Positions 1 to 6,565 of a stretch of 15,857 nucleotides of DNA are shown here, one piece after another. A model generated the notes under the pieces. That model was not told where the DNA came from and searched no databases. It saw only the letters and a program-made list of their open reading frames with translations. This DNA comes from Clostridiales bacterium (lineage in GTDB: Bacteria; Bacillota; Clostridia; TANB77; CAG-508). A program made the position numbers and the translations under genes. The stretch spans positions 1 to 15,857 of the forward strand of contig DQFO01000017.1 in NCBI GenBank assembly GCA_003525075.1, read 5' to 3'. The stretch's first letter is position 1; each line of letters begins with the position of its first letter.

Positions 1-402
1 GAATATAGTAGGAGAACTCCAAGGATGGGGATAGCAGGAGTAAATGTAGCCCAAAAAGAAGAACAAGAAACAGAAGAACAAAGAGAGTTAAGGTTAGGAA
101 AAGCATTAAGTCACTTTAAGCAAACTCCTATGTGGACAGACTATCAAAAAGGAAAAAAGGAAGGACTAAGTAGAGAAGAAATAAAACGAAAATATGGCTT
201 AAGAGAAGGAGAGATGCAATTAGTAGAAAGATATGACAGATTAATAGAAGAATACGGTAGAAAAAAAGAAATCACAGGTCAGTCCATAGGACCAGCATCA
301 TATACAGCAACAGTACAAGAATGTGATGAAGCACAAGCAAACTTAAGCAGATTAATCCAAGAACAATCAACAAAAGAAGGAGGAAAAGAACAAGATGACT
401 AA
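1..402 (+). CDS. Hypothetical protein, probably 5'-truncated by the window edge
   Basis: The reading frame is open from base 1, so this is probably the C-terminal part of a longer protein. A separate start at the ATG at 25 is possible, since an AGGAG at 10-14 lies 10 bases before it. From that ATG the product would be 125 aa. It is hydrophilic and rich in Glu, Lys and Gln, with no signal peptide or membrane segment. A central basic/acidic helical stretch (about residues 25-80 from the ATG) contains a 'SREEIKRKYGL' helix, followed by a polar tail. I do not recognise the family. Local G+C is about 37% around 121-180, against about 25% in the next gene. The stop codon overlaps the start of that gene by 8 bases, so the two are probably translationally coupled. 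Confidence 0.5.
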   Translation, partial: EYSRRTPRMGIAGVNVAQKEEQETEEQRELRLGKALSHFKQTPMWTDYQKGKKEGLSREEIKRKYGLREGEMQLVERYDRLIEEYGRKKEITGQSIGPASYTATVQECDEAQANLSRLIQEQSTKEGGKEQDD

Positions 403-760
403 ATATAAAAATGCATATACAGAAGTATATGAAATAATAAAACAATTAGATGAAGAAGAATATAATAAAATACCTTCAGAAGTAATTAAAGCAATAGAAG
501 AAAATAGAAATACTGAATATGAATTTGACTTAGATGAAGATATAGAATTAAAAGACCAAGAATTATTACCAGAAACAAAAGCAATTTTATTCAATTTATT
601 CAGAGATTATTTATCAACAGCAGAACAATATAAATCAAATGTATTTGCTAGTAAGAAAAAAGTTCAAAACATTAGAGAGGAACATACAGAGTTAATTGAA
701 TATAAAGAAAATATATTAAAAAGAATATTTAATAAAATAAGACAATTTTTTCATGTGTAA
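395..760 (+). CDS. Small acidic hypothetical protein, clostridial type
   Basis: A 121-aa soluble protein starting at the ATG at 395, inside the last codons of the upstream gene. The 8-base overlap and the AGGAGG-like run at 379-384 support coupled translation. The first 50 residues are an acidic helix-rich segment ('YEIIKQLDEEEYNKIPSEVI'), then an Asp/Glu stretch around 48-60, a hydrophobic segment 'AILFNLFRDYLSTAEQ' (about 64-79), and a basic helical C-terminus. From memory it resembles short hypothetical proteins of Clostridia with the same order of a 'KIP' helix, an acidic middle and an 'FRDYxxT' helix. Their function is unknown to me and I assign none. It ends one base before the 118-bp repeat begins, so the repeat abuts or slightly overlaps the stop codon. 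Confidence 0.7.
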   Translation: MTKYKNAYTEVYEIIKQLDEEEYNKIPSEVIKAIEENRNTEYEFDLDEDIELKDQELLPETKAILFNLFRDYLSTAEQYKSNVFASKKKVQNIREEHTELIEYKENILKRIFNKIRQFFHV

Positions 761-876
761 AAAAGCGAGTCTAAGATTTTCTATCAAATGAAAATTTTAA
801 GAAAATCTAAGACTCGCCATATTTATCTAGTACAGAAAGTCCTCCTACAAGGAGAACTTTCCTACTATATAAAAAA
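759..876 (+). repeat. 118-bp two-hairpin repeat, copy A
   Basis: This segment matches the reverse complement of 9949-10066 at 116 of 118 positions; the differences are g/a at 767 and a/g at 848. It folds into two hairpins. The first has 18-bp arms at 765-782 and 800-817 with one A-A mismatch. The second has 11-bp arms at 835-845 and 851-861 with one mismatch around a 5-base loop, extended by TAGTA/TACTA at 828-832 and 863-867. The ends are runs of six A in this orientation. It has no ORF and I see no obvious terminal inverted repeat or target duplication. Read on the minus strand, the first hairpin is followed by six T and would act as a terminator. Confidence 0.9.
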
Positions 877-911
877 GAGCCCAAATAAAAGAGTTTATTA
901 AGGCTCTTTTT
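872..911 (+). terminator. Rho-independent terminator after the first operon
   Basis: A perfect 10-bp stem (AAAAAGAGCC at 872-881 with GGCTCTTTTT at 902-911) encloses an inner 6-bp stem (884-889 with 894-899). The right arm ends in five T. It directly follows repeat copy A and lies upstream of the mntA promoter. Confidence 0.85.
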
Positions 912-931
912 GGCTATTTATATTTTATCAC

Positions 932-960
932 TTGAAATGAAAAATTTAATTTGTTATAAT
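932..960 (+). promoter_or_regulatory. Promoter of the MntA/HEPN pair
   Basis: TTGAAA at 932-937, a 17-base spacer, then TATAAT at 955-960 with an extended -10 TG at 952-953. It lies about 30 bases upstream of the AGGAAAAG ribosome site (981-988) of the next gene. Confidence 0.8.
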
Positions 961-991
961 ATGAAATAAATTAATAAATGAGGAAAAGAAA

Positions 992-1282
992 ATGAAATAT
1001 GGTTTAAAAGATGAAATATATGATAAAATATTAAATATTGCCCGAAAAAACAAGCAATATAAATTTATATTATTTGGTTCAAGAGCAAGAGGAAAATATA
1101 AAAAAGAATCAGATATAGACATAGCAATAAAAGGAAATATTAAAACAGAAGATAAATATAGAATAATAAATGAATTTGATCTTATAAATACTATTCATAA
1201 AATAGATTTAGTTTTTATTGAGGAACTTACTAAGAAAGAATTGGTTGAAAATATTGACAAGGAAGGAGTAGAGATAAAATGA
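992..1282 (+). CDS. mntA: MntA-type minimal nucleotidyltransferase antitoxin
   Basis: A 96-aa minimal nucleotidyltransferase. It has the family signature GSx10DxD: Gly29-Ser30 and Asp41-Asp43, with the third metal-binding Asp probably Asp72 in 'HKIDLVF'. Proteins of this type pair with a HEPN RNase. In the characterised HEPN/MNT systems MntA inactivates the toxin by adding AMP units to a tyrosine near the HEPN active site. Here the partner is directly downstream, overlapping by 4 bases (ATGA), the usual arrangement. The start is supported by AGGAAAAG three bases upstream and by the strong promoter at 932-960. The length fits the family and all catalytic residues are present, so the gene looks intact. 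The substrate in this organism is inferred from the family only. Confidence 0.88.
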   Translation: MKYGLKDEIYDKILNIARKNKQYKFILFGSRARGKYKKESDIDIAIKGNIKTEDKYRIINEFDLINTIHKIDLVFIEELTKKELVENIDKEGVEIK

Positions 1283-1668
1283 GAAGATTTGAAGAAAGAA
1301 AACAAGACCTATTAAATGCAACAGAAAGGTTAAAAGAAGCATTAAAGCAAGAAGAAAACGATATAGTAATAGATTGTGTGTTACATAGATTTGAATTTAC
1401 ATTTGAATTAGCATGGAAAACAATGAAAGACTTTTTAGAATATAATGGAATATCAGAAAATATAGGAAGTCCAAGAGAAATATTAAGACGAGCATTTGAA
1501 AGTCATTTAATAGAAGATGGAGAAGAATGGATAGACATGATGCTTGCAAGAAATAGTTTATCACATCTATATGATGAAGAAACATCAAGAAAAATATACA
1601 AGGAAATAAAAGAAAAATATATAAAATTATTAGAAAAATTAAACAATAAATTTGAAACTTTAATATAA
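1279..1668 (+). CDS. hepT: HEPN-domain toxin (HI0074-like)
   Basis: A 129-aa all-helical protein of the HEPN family that pairs with minimal nucleotidyltransferases. The motif Rx4HxY is present as Arg91, His96 and Tyr98 ('RNSLSHLY'). In HepT RNases Arg and His form the RNase site and the Tyr is the residue adenylylated by MntA, so both the activity and its control appear intact. The helix 'HRFEFTFELAWKTMKDFLEYNG' (36-57) is typical of the nucleotidyltransferase substrate-binding subgroup. The start overlaps the mntA stop as ATGA, with GGAAGGAG at 1261-1268 in the mntA 3' end. No terminator follows; the next promoter begins four bases after the stop. The role is probably toxin-antitoxin, in stress or phage defence. 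I infer this from family and context; toxicity cannot be shown from sequence. Confidence 0.88.
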   Translation: MRRFEERKQDLLNATERLKEALKQEENDIVIDCVLHRFEFTFELAWKTMKDFLEYNGISENIGSPREILRRAFESHLIEDGEEWIDMMLARNSLSHLYDEETSRKIYKEIKEKYIKLLEKLNNKFETLI

Positions 1669-1671
1669 AAA

Positions 1672-1700
1672 TTGAATAATAACATAAAAAGTGCTATAAT
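1672..1700 (+). promoter_or_regulatory. Promoter of the HD hydrolase gene
   Basis: TTGAAT at 1672-1677, a 17-base spacer and TATAAT at 1695-1700 with extended -10 TG at 1692-1693. Transcription should start near 1707. Confidence 0.8.
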
Positions 1701-1705
1701 TCAGG

Positions 1706-1725
1706 CATAAGGTAAAAGCCTTATG
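1706..1725 (+). promoter_or_regulatory. Hairpin at the predicted 5' end of the HD hydrolase mRNA
   Basis: CATAAGG (1706-1712) pairs perfectly with CCTTATG (1719-1725) around a 6-base loop. It begins at the predicted transcription start and has no T tract. It may act as a 5' stabilising hairpin rather than a terminator. AAAAAGGAG at 1745-1753 is the ribosome site. Confidence 0.5.
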
Positions 1726-1761
1726 TTGAAAAAGCTTTTGATATAAAAAGGAGAATAATAT

Positions 1762-2187
1762 ATGATTTATACACCCAAAATAAAGAAAGCCATGATAATA
1801 GCATATAATGCACACAATGGGCAAGTTGATAAATCAGGAATACCATATATTTATCATCCAATTCACTTAGCAGAGCAAATGAACACAGAAACAGAATGTA
1901 TTGTAGCATTATTACATGATGTAGTAGAAGATACAAATGTAACATTTGATGAGTTAGAAAAAGAATTTTCACCAGAGATTATAGAAGCATTGAAATTATT
2001 AACACATGATAAAAATGTAGATTATTTAGAATATGTAAGAAAAATAAAAAATAATCCAATTGCTAGAAAAGTAAAATTGGCAGATTTGTATCACAATAGT
2101 GATCCAAATCGTATGGAAAATCCCACTCAAAAAGATTTAGAGCGTAAAGAAAAATATCGTAAAGCTATTGAAATTTTAAAATATTAA
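1762..2187 (+). CDS. Small HD-domain hydrolase, RelA/SpoT (Mesh1-like) type
   Basis: A 141-aa stand-alone HD-fold protein. It has the metal-binding set His32 ('YIYHP'), His52-Asp53 ('LLHDVVEDT', with Glu56-Asp57) and Asp108 with Asn112 ('KLADLYHN'). This pattern and the 'AHNGQVDKSGIPYIYHP' opening match the N-terminal hydrolase domain of RelA/SpoT and the small alarmone hydrolases that cleave (p)ppGpp. There is no synthetase, TGS or ACT domain. The likely role is alarmone or other nucleotide hydrolysis in the cytosol. The HD fold is clear, but the substrate is inferred, since similar clostridial proteins are often only named HD-domain proteins. It has its own promoter and terminator, so it is monocistronic despite lying just downstream of the MntA/HEPN pair. 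Confidence 0.8.
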   Translation: MIYTPKIKKAMIIAYNAHNGQVDKSGIPYIYHPIHLAEQMNTETECIVALLHDVVEDTNVTFDELEKEFSPEIIEALKLLTHDKNVDYLEYVRKIKNNPIARKVKLADLYHNSDPNRMENPTQKDLERKEKYRKAIEILKY

Positions 2188-2188
2188 G

Positions 2189-2228
2189 AAAATAAGCCAG
2201 TATCTGAATAGATGCTGACTTATTTTTT
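2189..2228 (+). terminator. Terminator of the HD hydrolase gene
   Basis: AAAATAAG (2189-2196) and CAGTATCT (2198-2205) pair with AGATGCTG (2210-2217) and CTTATTTT (2219-2226), with one G-U pair, a single 1x1 mismatch and a GAAT loop. It is followed by a T run. Confidence 0.85.
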
Positions 2229-2293
2229 CTCATTTTCAATAAAAAATAGATAATTATAAGAAAAACTAATAATCAACATAAAAACTATTAATT

Positions 2294-2321
2294 TTACATA
2301 ACAGGAAAATAATGTTAAAAT
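2294..2321 (+). promoter_or_regulatory. Possible promoter of the coiled-coil/metalloprotease operon
   Basis: TTACAT at 2294-2299, a 16-base spacer and TAAAAT at 2316-2321 with extended -10 TG at 2313-2314. Neither hexamer is consensus, but it is the best pair between the upstream terminator and the next gene. Confidence 0.45.
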
Positions 2322-2356
2322 AATTATGTAACCAAGCAAGAAAGGAAATGAATAAT

Positions 2357-3280
2357 ATGGAAGAATATTTAAAAGAAAGAAAAAGTAGATTTAATGGATT
2401 AAAAATTAAAGGAAGAATAATTGAAAATCAAGGATTAAAAACACACAATCCAGGAAAATCAGACAAGCCAGATCACACACGTGATTATGGAAGAAAGAGC
2501 CAAAAAGTAAATGAAAGAATAGCGAGAAAATTAAGACAAAATGAAAGAGATGAAGAAGTAGAAAGTGTAGATACAAGAGATGAATATGAAGAAACTTTAG
2601 AATTAGAAGAACTAAAAGAAAGAGCATTAGAAGAAAGTAGCAAACTTCAAATAGGAGAACAAGCAATAGCGGAAAAAATAACTTATATAGAAAATATGGA
2701 ACAAGAAGAAGCAGAACTTTTAAAACAAGTACAACAAATAAGACTTAAAAGAGGAAAAGAAAAATTAAAACTTATTTCAAATGGTGAAAACATATTAATT
2801 TCATTTGAAGAATGGAGAGCATTAAAAGAACAAATATTAGCAAAAGCCAAAAATAATAATATAGGTGGATTAATTTCTTGGAAAGAATATAGATATAATC
2901 CATATGGTAATTATACAGAATTAGATGAATATGTAATTAGATTACAAAATCAATTATTACATATATATGAATATGAAAACCAAATACAAGCAAATTTAGA
3001 ACAATTAACAGAAGAAAGAAAAGAAATGTTAGAAAGAAAAGCACAAGAAGATAGTAAAGAGGATGAAATGATAGGATGGAAAAAAATATTAGGAAATCAA
3101 TATTCTCTAGAAGAGTCATTTGATATTGAAGCAGTACTAGAAAATAACTCAAAAGTTTTATCACATTTTGAACAAATATTAAAAGAAACAGTTAATAGTC
3201 AAAAAGTAGGAAAAGGAACAAGAGAATCAGTCCAAATAATTTTAGATAATATGCAAAATTCACAAGAAGAGAGAGAATAA
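2357..3280 (+). CDS. Charged coiled-coil protein of unknown function
   Basis: A 307-aa soluble protein. I prefer the ATG at 2357: AAAGGA at 2341-2346 is 10 bases upstream of it but only one base from the alternative ATG at 2348. Residues 1-50 are basic and polar ('GLKTHNPGKSDKPDHTRDYG'). Residues about 50-140 form a long, highly charged Glu/Lys/Arg helix with heptad-like spacing of Leu and Ile, probably a coiled coil. A compact middle contains 'ISFEEWRALKEQI' and 'SWKEYRYNPYGNY'. A second helical/coiled segment follows at about 190-250, then a polar C-terminus. I see no signal peptide, membrane segment or catalytic motif, and no family I recognise. The next gene begins 44 bases after the stop with no terminator or clear promoter between, so the two are probably co-transcribed. 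It may be an adaptor for, or a substrate of, the downstream predicted protease; this is inference from position only. Confidence 0.7.
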   Translation: MEEYLKERKSRFNGLKIKGRIIENQGLKTHNPGKSDKPDHTRDYGRKSQKVNERIARKLRQNERDEEVESVDTRDEYEETLELEELKERALEESSKLQIGEQAIAEKITYIENMEQEEAELLKQVQQIRLKRGKEKLKLISNGENILISFEEWRALKEQILAKAKNNNIGGLISWKEYRYNPYGNYTELDEYVIRLQNQLLHIYEYENQIQANLEQLTEERKEMLERKAQEDSKEDEMIGWKKILGNQYSLEESFDIEAVLENNSKVLSHFEQILKETVNSQKVGKGTRESVQIILDNMQNSQEERE

Positions 3281-3324
3281 ATACAAAAAATGAAATTAAA
3301 TATAAAAAAGGAAGAAAATAAGAA

Positions 3325-5001
3325 ATGAATAAAGAAGAATTAAAACAAAAATTGGAATCAAAAAAATTTAATGACACAACAATAGAATTTTTAACAAACG
3401 CCATAAATGATGTAGAAGAATTATATGGAGAATATATCTCTGAAGAAACAATATTAGAAAGAATAAAACAAAATTTAAATTGTGATATAGAGTTTATGGA
3501 TGATAGTGAGAACAGGACAGTAGGAGAATATTTTTCAGATTTGAAAAGTATAAAATTGAAAAAGAGAACTCCAGAAGAAGAACATCAAACATTTTTGCAT
3601 GAATTTTTACATTGTATTTCAACACATAAAATGCCAAATGGTAAGGTTTTTATAGGCTTTAAAAACAACAGAGTAGAAGCTGGAATCAATGAAGCAATGA
3701 CACAATACTTAACAGAGCAAAAATATCCCGAAAGTAATAAATCATATCAAGAAATAAAAAACATCTTACAAAAAATATTAGAAATAATACCAAGAGAAGA
3801 GATGATAAAATCATATTTATATGGTGAGCCTGAAATTGAAGAATTAATAGAAAAATATGGTATGAATAGTTGGAAATTAATATATAATTTTGATATTCTT
3901 TTAAAAACTTTTAGAAAAGAATCTATTTTAGAAAGAATAAATTTTAAAAATTTAGATGTTATAGCAGCAAAACAAGAGATAATATTAGAATATGTAAAGG
4001 GGTACTGCAATTCAAAAAAAATAGAAGAAATAGATATAGAAGAATTAATGGATAATGTTAATGAATTAGAAAGAATTATAGAATGTGAAGTTAATGAAAA
4101 ATCAGACTTTGATTATATGCAATATATAAACCAAATTATTGCTCAAAAATTGCAAAAAGGAATAGATGAAGAAAAATTAAAACAATTACCAATTGAATAT
4201 ATTAACAGAATAAATCAACAAAGAGCAAAAGAAAAAATTTATAATAAAACAAGAAAAAGAATTTTAGATGAAGACTTTTCAAATGATAAAGATACATATA
4301 GTGATTTTTTAGAAGATAGTATGTATATGAATAAATTGATTCAAAAAATATGTGGAGAAGGAACAATATTCGAAGATGAGCAAATGAGATTTAATTTGGC
4401 AACAAAATTATGGAATGAAATAAAATCAAGATATCCAGATGTAGATTTTGATTGGATTGATTTTGGATTTTTAGATGATAAATATATTATTGCAAGAATA
4501 GATGGAAGAATAATTGGAGCAATGAATATAGATGTTTATGATGAGAATGAATATCTAAAATATAAAGAAGTAGTTGAAAGTGGAAAAAATAGTAGAAGAT
4601 ACAGAATCATAAGTAAAGAAAATGAATATATAGATTTGAATGATGCTCAAAATGAAGGAAAATTTTATCAAGATGGAAAAATAGTATATGAATCAGAAAG
4701 TTTTGAAGAAGGTTTAGAAAGACTAAAAAAATTATATGAAAAAGAAAAAAATTTAAAAATATTAAAAGATATGGGTGCACCAGATGTTGTATTAAAAGGT
4801 TGTGAAGAAGAAATTGAGAAATTATTACATCCTAAAGTAAAAGAAAAAAAATATAGTATAAAGTATGCTGGAAGCTATTTAGAAAATCAAAAAAATAAAA
4901 GTGAAATTGATGATGATGAATATATTAATGGAATTTATGAAAGAGATGTATGGCTAAAAAATCACATTCAAGAATCATCAGTAGATGAAAATGAAAGATA
5001 A
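3325..5001 (+). CDS. Predicted HExxH zinc metalloprotease, unknown family
   Basis: A 558-aa protein. Residues 89-100 read 'TFLHEFLHCIST', a clear HExxH zinc site with His92, Glu93 and His96 in a hydrophobic helix. About 26 residues on, 'EAGINEAMTQYLTE' (118-131) gives a Glu (Glu123 in NExxT) placed like the third zinc ligand of gluzincin-type proteases. The N-terminal part before the site is short and helical. The remaining 420 residues are Glu/Lys-rich and helical, with a more globular stretch at about 365-440 ('DFDWIDFGFLDDKYIIARIDGRIIGAMNIDVYD'). I see no signal peptide or membrane helix, so it is probably cytosolic, or released without a classical signal. GGAAG at 3310-3314 precedes the ATG by 10 bases. 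The protease prediction rests on the motif. The substrate is unknown; the co-transcribed coiled-coil protein is the obvious candidate partner. Confidence 0.75.
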   Translation: MNKEELKQKLESKKFNDTTIEFLTNAINDVEELYGEYISEETILERIKQNLNCDIEFMDDSENRTVGEYFSDLKSIKLKKRTPEEEHQTFLHEFLHCISTHKMPNGKVFIGFKNNRVEAGINEAMTQYLTEQKYPESNKSYQEIKNILQKILEIIPREEMIKSYLYGEPEIEELIEKYGMNSWKLIYNFDILLKTFRKESILERINFKNLDVIAAKQEIILEYVKGYCNSKKIEEIDIEELMDNVNELERIIECEVNEKSDFDYMQYINQIIAQKLQKGIDEEKLKQLPIEYINRINQQRAKEKIYNKTRKRILDEDFSNDKDTYSDFLEDSMYMNKLIQKICGEGTIFEDEQMRFNLATKLWNEIKSRYPDVDFDWIDFGFLDDKYIIARIDGRIIGAMNIDVYDENEYLKYKEVVESGKNSRRYRIISKENEYIDLNDAQNEGKFYQDGKIVYESESFEEGLERLKKLYEKEKNLKILKDMGAPDVVLKGCEEEIEKLLHPKVKEKKYSIKYAGSYLENQKNKSEIDDDEYINGIYERDVWLKNHIQESSVDENER

Positions 5002-5008
5002 AGATAAG

Positions 5009-5041
5009 AAACTGCAAATTATATAAATTTGTAGTTTTTTC
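5009..5041 (+). terminator. Terminator of the coiled-coil/metalloprotease operon
   Basis: A 12-bp stem (5009-5020 with 5026-5037, one G-U pair) with a 5-base loop, followed by T residues to 5040. Confidence 0.85.
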
Positions 5042-5050
5042 CTATATATA

Positions 5051-5079
5051 TTGAAAAAAATAATACCAAATGATAAGAT
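5051..5079 (+). promoter_or_regulatory. Promoter of the LysR gene
   Basis: TTGAAA at 5051-5056, a 17-base spacer and TAAGAT at 5074-5079 with extended -10 TG at 5071-5072. It follows the terminator closely. The in-frame TTG at 5051 is therefore better read as the -35 than as a start codon. Confidence 0.65.
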
Positions 5080-5113
5080 TTATTTAAGAGAAAGAAAAGG
5101 AGAATATTATCAT

Positions 5114-6010
5114 ATGAATGCAAATTTAGAATTATATAGAATATTTTGTGAAGTAGTAAAATACAAAAACATATCTAAAGCTGCCGAAAACATATATATA
5201 TCACAATCAGCAGTTACACAGTCAATACAAAAATTAGAAAAAATATTAGGAGGAAAATTATTTTTTAGAAATAAAAATGGAGTAGAGCTTACAGAAGAAG
5301 GAAAAAATCTATATGAGTATATAGGCGATAGCATTGAGAAAATGAATAATGCAGAAAACTTATTCTCTCAATATATAAATTTAGAAAAAGGAATAATAAG
5401 AATTTGTGGAGGAAAATTTTTAGTAAATAAATATGTTATGCCATCATTAGTTGAATTTATTAAAGATTATCCTAACATAGATATAAGAATATCAAGAGCT
5501 ACAACACAAGAAAGTTTAAAAAAATTATCAAATGGAGAGATTGATATTGCAATGCTAAATCTGTCAGATATCCCTACGGAATATTCTAATATAGAATTTA
5601 TATCATTAAAGAGCATTCCAAAATATTGTTTTATAGCAACTAAAGTGTATATAAATAAAAACCAAATTTCTAAAGATACTAATTTTGATAACTGTAAAGT
5701 TATAATTCCTAAATCATCAGCACTAAAACAACATTTAAAAGAATATTGTTCTCAAAATAATATTGATATTGTTCCAAATTATGAAATTGGTGATACAGAA
5801 TTAATTGATAGATTAGTATTAAATAATTGTGGAGTTTTACTTTCAAATATAGAATATGAAGAAGAATTATTAAAAAGAGATGATGTTCAAATAATAAAAG
5901 AATTTCAAATTGGAGAAGATAATAAATCTATAGCAACATTAAAGAAAAATATGTGTAACAAAGCTACACTAGAATTAGTAAGAAGAATAAAAGAAAATTT
6001 TATGAAATAA
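5114..6010 (+). CDS. LysR-family transcriptional regulator
   Basis: A 298-aa protein of normal LysR length. The N-terminal winged helix-turn-helix spans about residues 4-63: 'LYRIFCEVVKYKNISKAAE' and 'ISQSAVTQSIQKLEKILGGKLF', ending in 'VELTEEGKNL'. A linker helix follows, and from about residue 91 a periplasmic-binding-protein-like effector domain ('GIIRICGG'). I chose the ATG at 5114 because GGAG at 5099-5102 lies 11 bases upstream and the family begins there; the frame is open back to a TTG at 5051, but that falls in the promoter. The only gene in the same transcript is the predicted 2H phosphoesterase 12 bases downstream, so the regulator may control its own operon. No T-N11-A operator was convincingly identified. 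The effector cannot be deduced. Confidence 0.9.
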   Translation: MNANLELYRIFCEVVKYKNISKAAENIYISQSAVTQSIQKLEKILGGKLFFRNKNGVELTEEGKNLYEYIGDSIEKMNNAENLFSQYINLEKGIIRICGGKFLVNKYVMPSLVEFIKDYPNIDIRISRATTQESLKKLSNGEIDIAMLNLSDIPTEYSNIEFISLKSIPKYCFIATKVYINKNQISKDTNFDNCKVIIPKSSALKQHLKEYCSQNNIDIVPNYEIGDTELIDRLVLNNCGVLLSNIEYEEELLKRDDVQIIKEFQIGEDNKSIATLKKNMCNKATLELVRRIKENFMK

Positions 6011-6022
6011 AAGGAGAAGAAA

Positions 6023-6493
6023 ATGGAAAAAAAAGAAATGACAGGATTTCAAGGAATATTTTTGGATGAAATAAGTAAAAAAAGATTAATTGATTTACAA
6101 GAAAGGAAACTAAAATACATAGTTGAAGATATGCATATTACTTTTAAATTTGGAAAAACAGAGATGTATCCAGAAGAACTATTAAATAAAGATTATGAAG
6201 TTAAAATTGTAGGATATGCAGCAACAGATAAAAATAGTGGATTTCAAGTTGAATTACCTGAAGAATTAAAAGCATATTTTAAAAATGAGAATGGACCACA
6301 TATTACAGTTTCTATTGGAGAAGTTGACGGAGTAAAAGGAAAAGCATATGAAACAGGATTACTACATTTTAATGAAATAAAAGAGCCTTTTATGATTTCA
6401 GGAAGGTTAGGATATTATATTTATGGAAAAGGAAAAATAATGGATAATACTGTTTTTAAAAAGAAAGAAATTGATGATGAAATTTCAAGATAA
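6023..6493 (+). CDS. Predicted 2H phosphoesterase-like protein
   Basis: A 156-aa soluble protein with two HxT motifs 55 residues apart: His38-Ile-Thr40 in 'DMHITFKFG' and His93-Ile-Thr95 in 'GPHITVSIG'. Each is followed by a hydrophobic beta-strand pattern. Paired HxT/S motifs define the 2H phosphoesterase fold (LigT, CPDase and related enzymes), which hydrolyse 2',3'-cyclic phosphates or related phosphodiesters in RNA or nucleotides, including second messengers in phage and immune contexts. The fold is inferred from motifs; I cannot name the subfamily or substrate. AAAGGAG at 6010-6016 lies six bases before the ATG. It is the second gene of the LysR operon and ends before a strong terminator. 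Confidence 0.65.
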   Translation: MEKKEMTGFQGIFLDEISKKRLIDLQERKLKYIVEDMHITFKFGKTEMYPEELLNKDYEVKIVGYAATDKNSGFQVELPEELKAYFKNENGPHITVSIGEVDGVKGKAYETGLLHFNEIKEPFMISGRLGYYIYGKGKIMDNTVFKKKEIDDEISR

Positions 6494-6494
6494 T

Positions 6495-6524
6495 AAAAAA
6501 CCTCATTTACAAATGAGGTTTTTT
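6495..6524 (+). terminator. Bidirectional terminator between convergent genes
   Basis: AAAAAACCTCAT (6495-6506) pairs perfectly with ATGAGGTTTTTT (6513-6524), loop TTACAA. The A run on one side and T run on the other make it a terminator in both directions, serving the phosphoesterase gene and the cysteine desulfurase remnant. Confidence 0.9.
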
Positions 6525-6565
6525 GTATGTGCAAAGATTGAAAGACTAAAATATAGAAAATTTTA

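Noticed and set aside
1..24. Third partial copy of the 118-bp repeat
   Set aside because: Only about 11 bases (ATATAGTAGGA) match the end of the repeat before similarity is lost, which can occur by chance in this AT-rich sequence.
25..760. Toxin-antitoxin pair in the first two genes
   Set aside because: The small overlapping genes look like such a pair, but neither has a toxin or DNA-binding motif, and the first is probably the end of a longer gene.
759..876. Riboswitch or T-box leader
   Set aside because: Both copies lie 3' of genes, not in a leader of a metabolic gene, and no known riboswitch core was recognised.
2348..2356. ATG at 2348 as start of the coiled-coil gene
   Set aside because: The AAAGGA site is practically touching it; the ATG at 2357 has proper spacing. 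The difference is only three residues.
5051..5113. TTG start at 5051 giving a 21-residue longer LysR protein
   Set aside because: The TTG is the -35 box of a promoter with correct spacing, has no ribosome site, and LysR proteins begin at the 'MNANLELYRIF' position.
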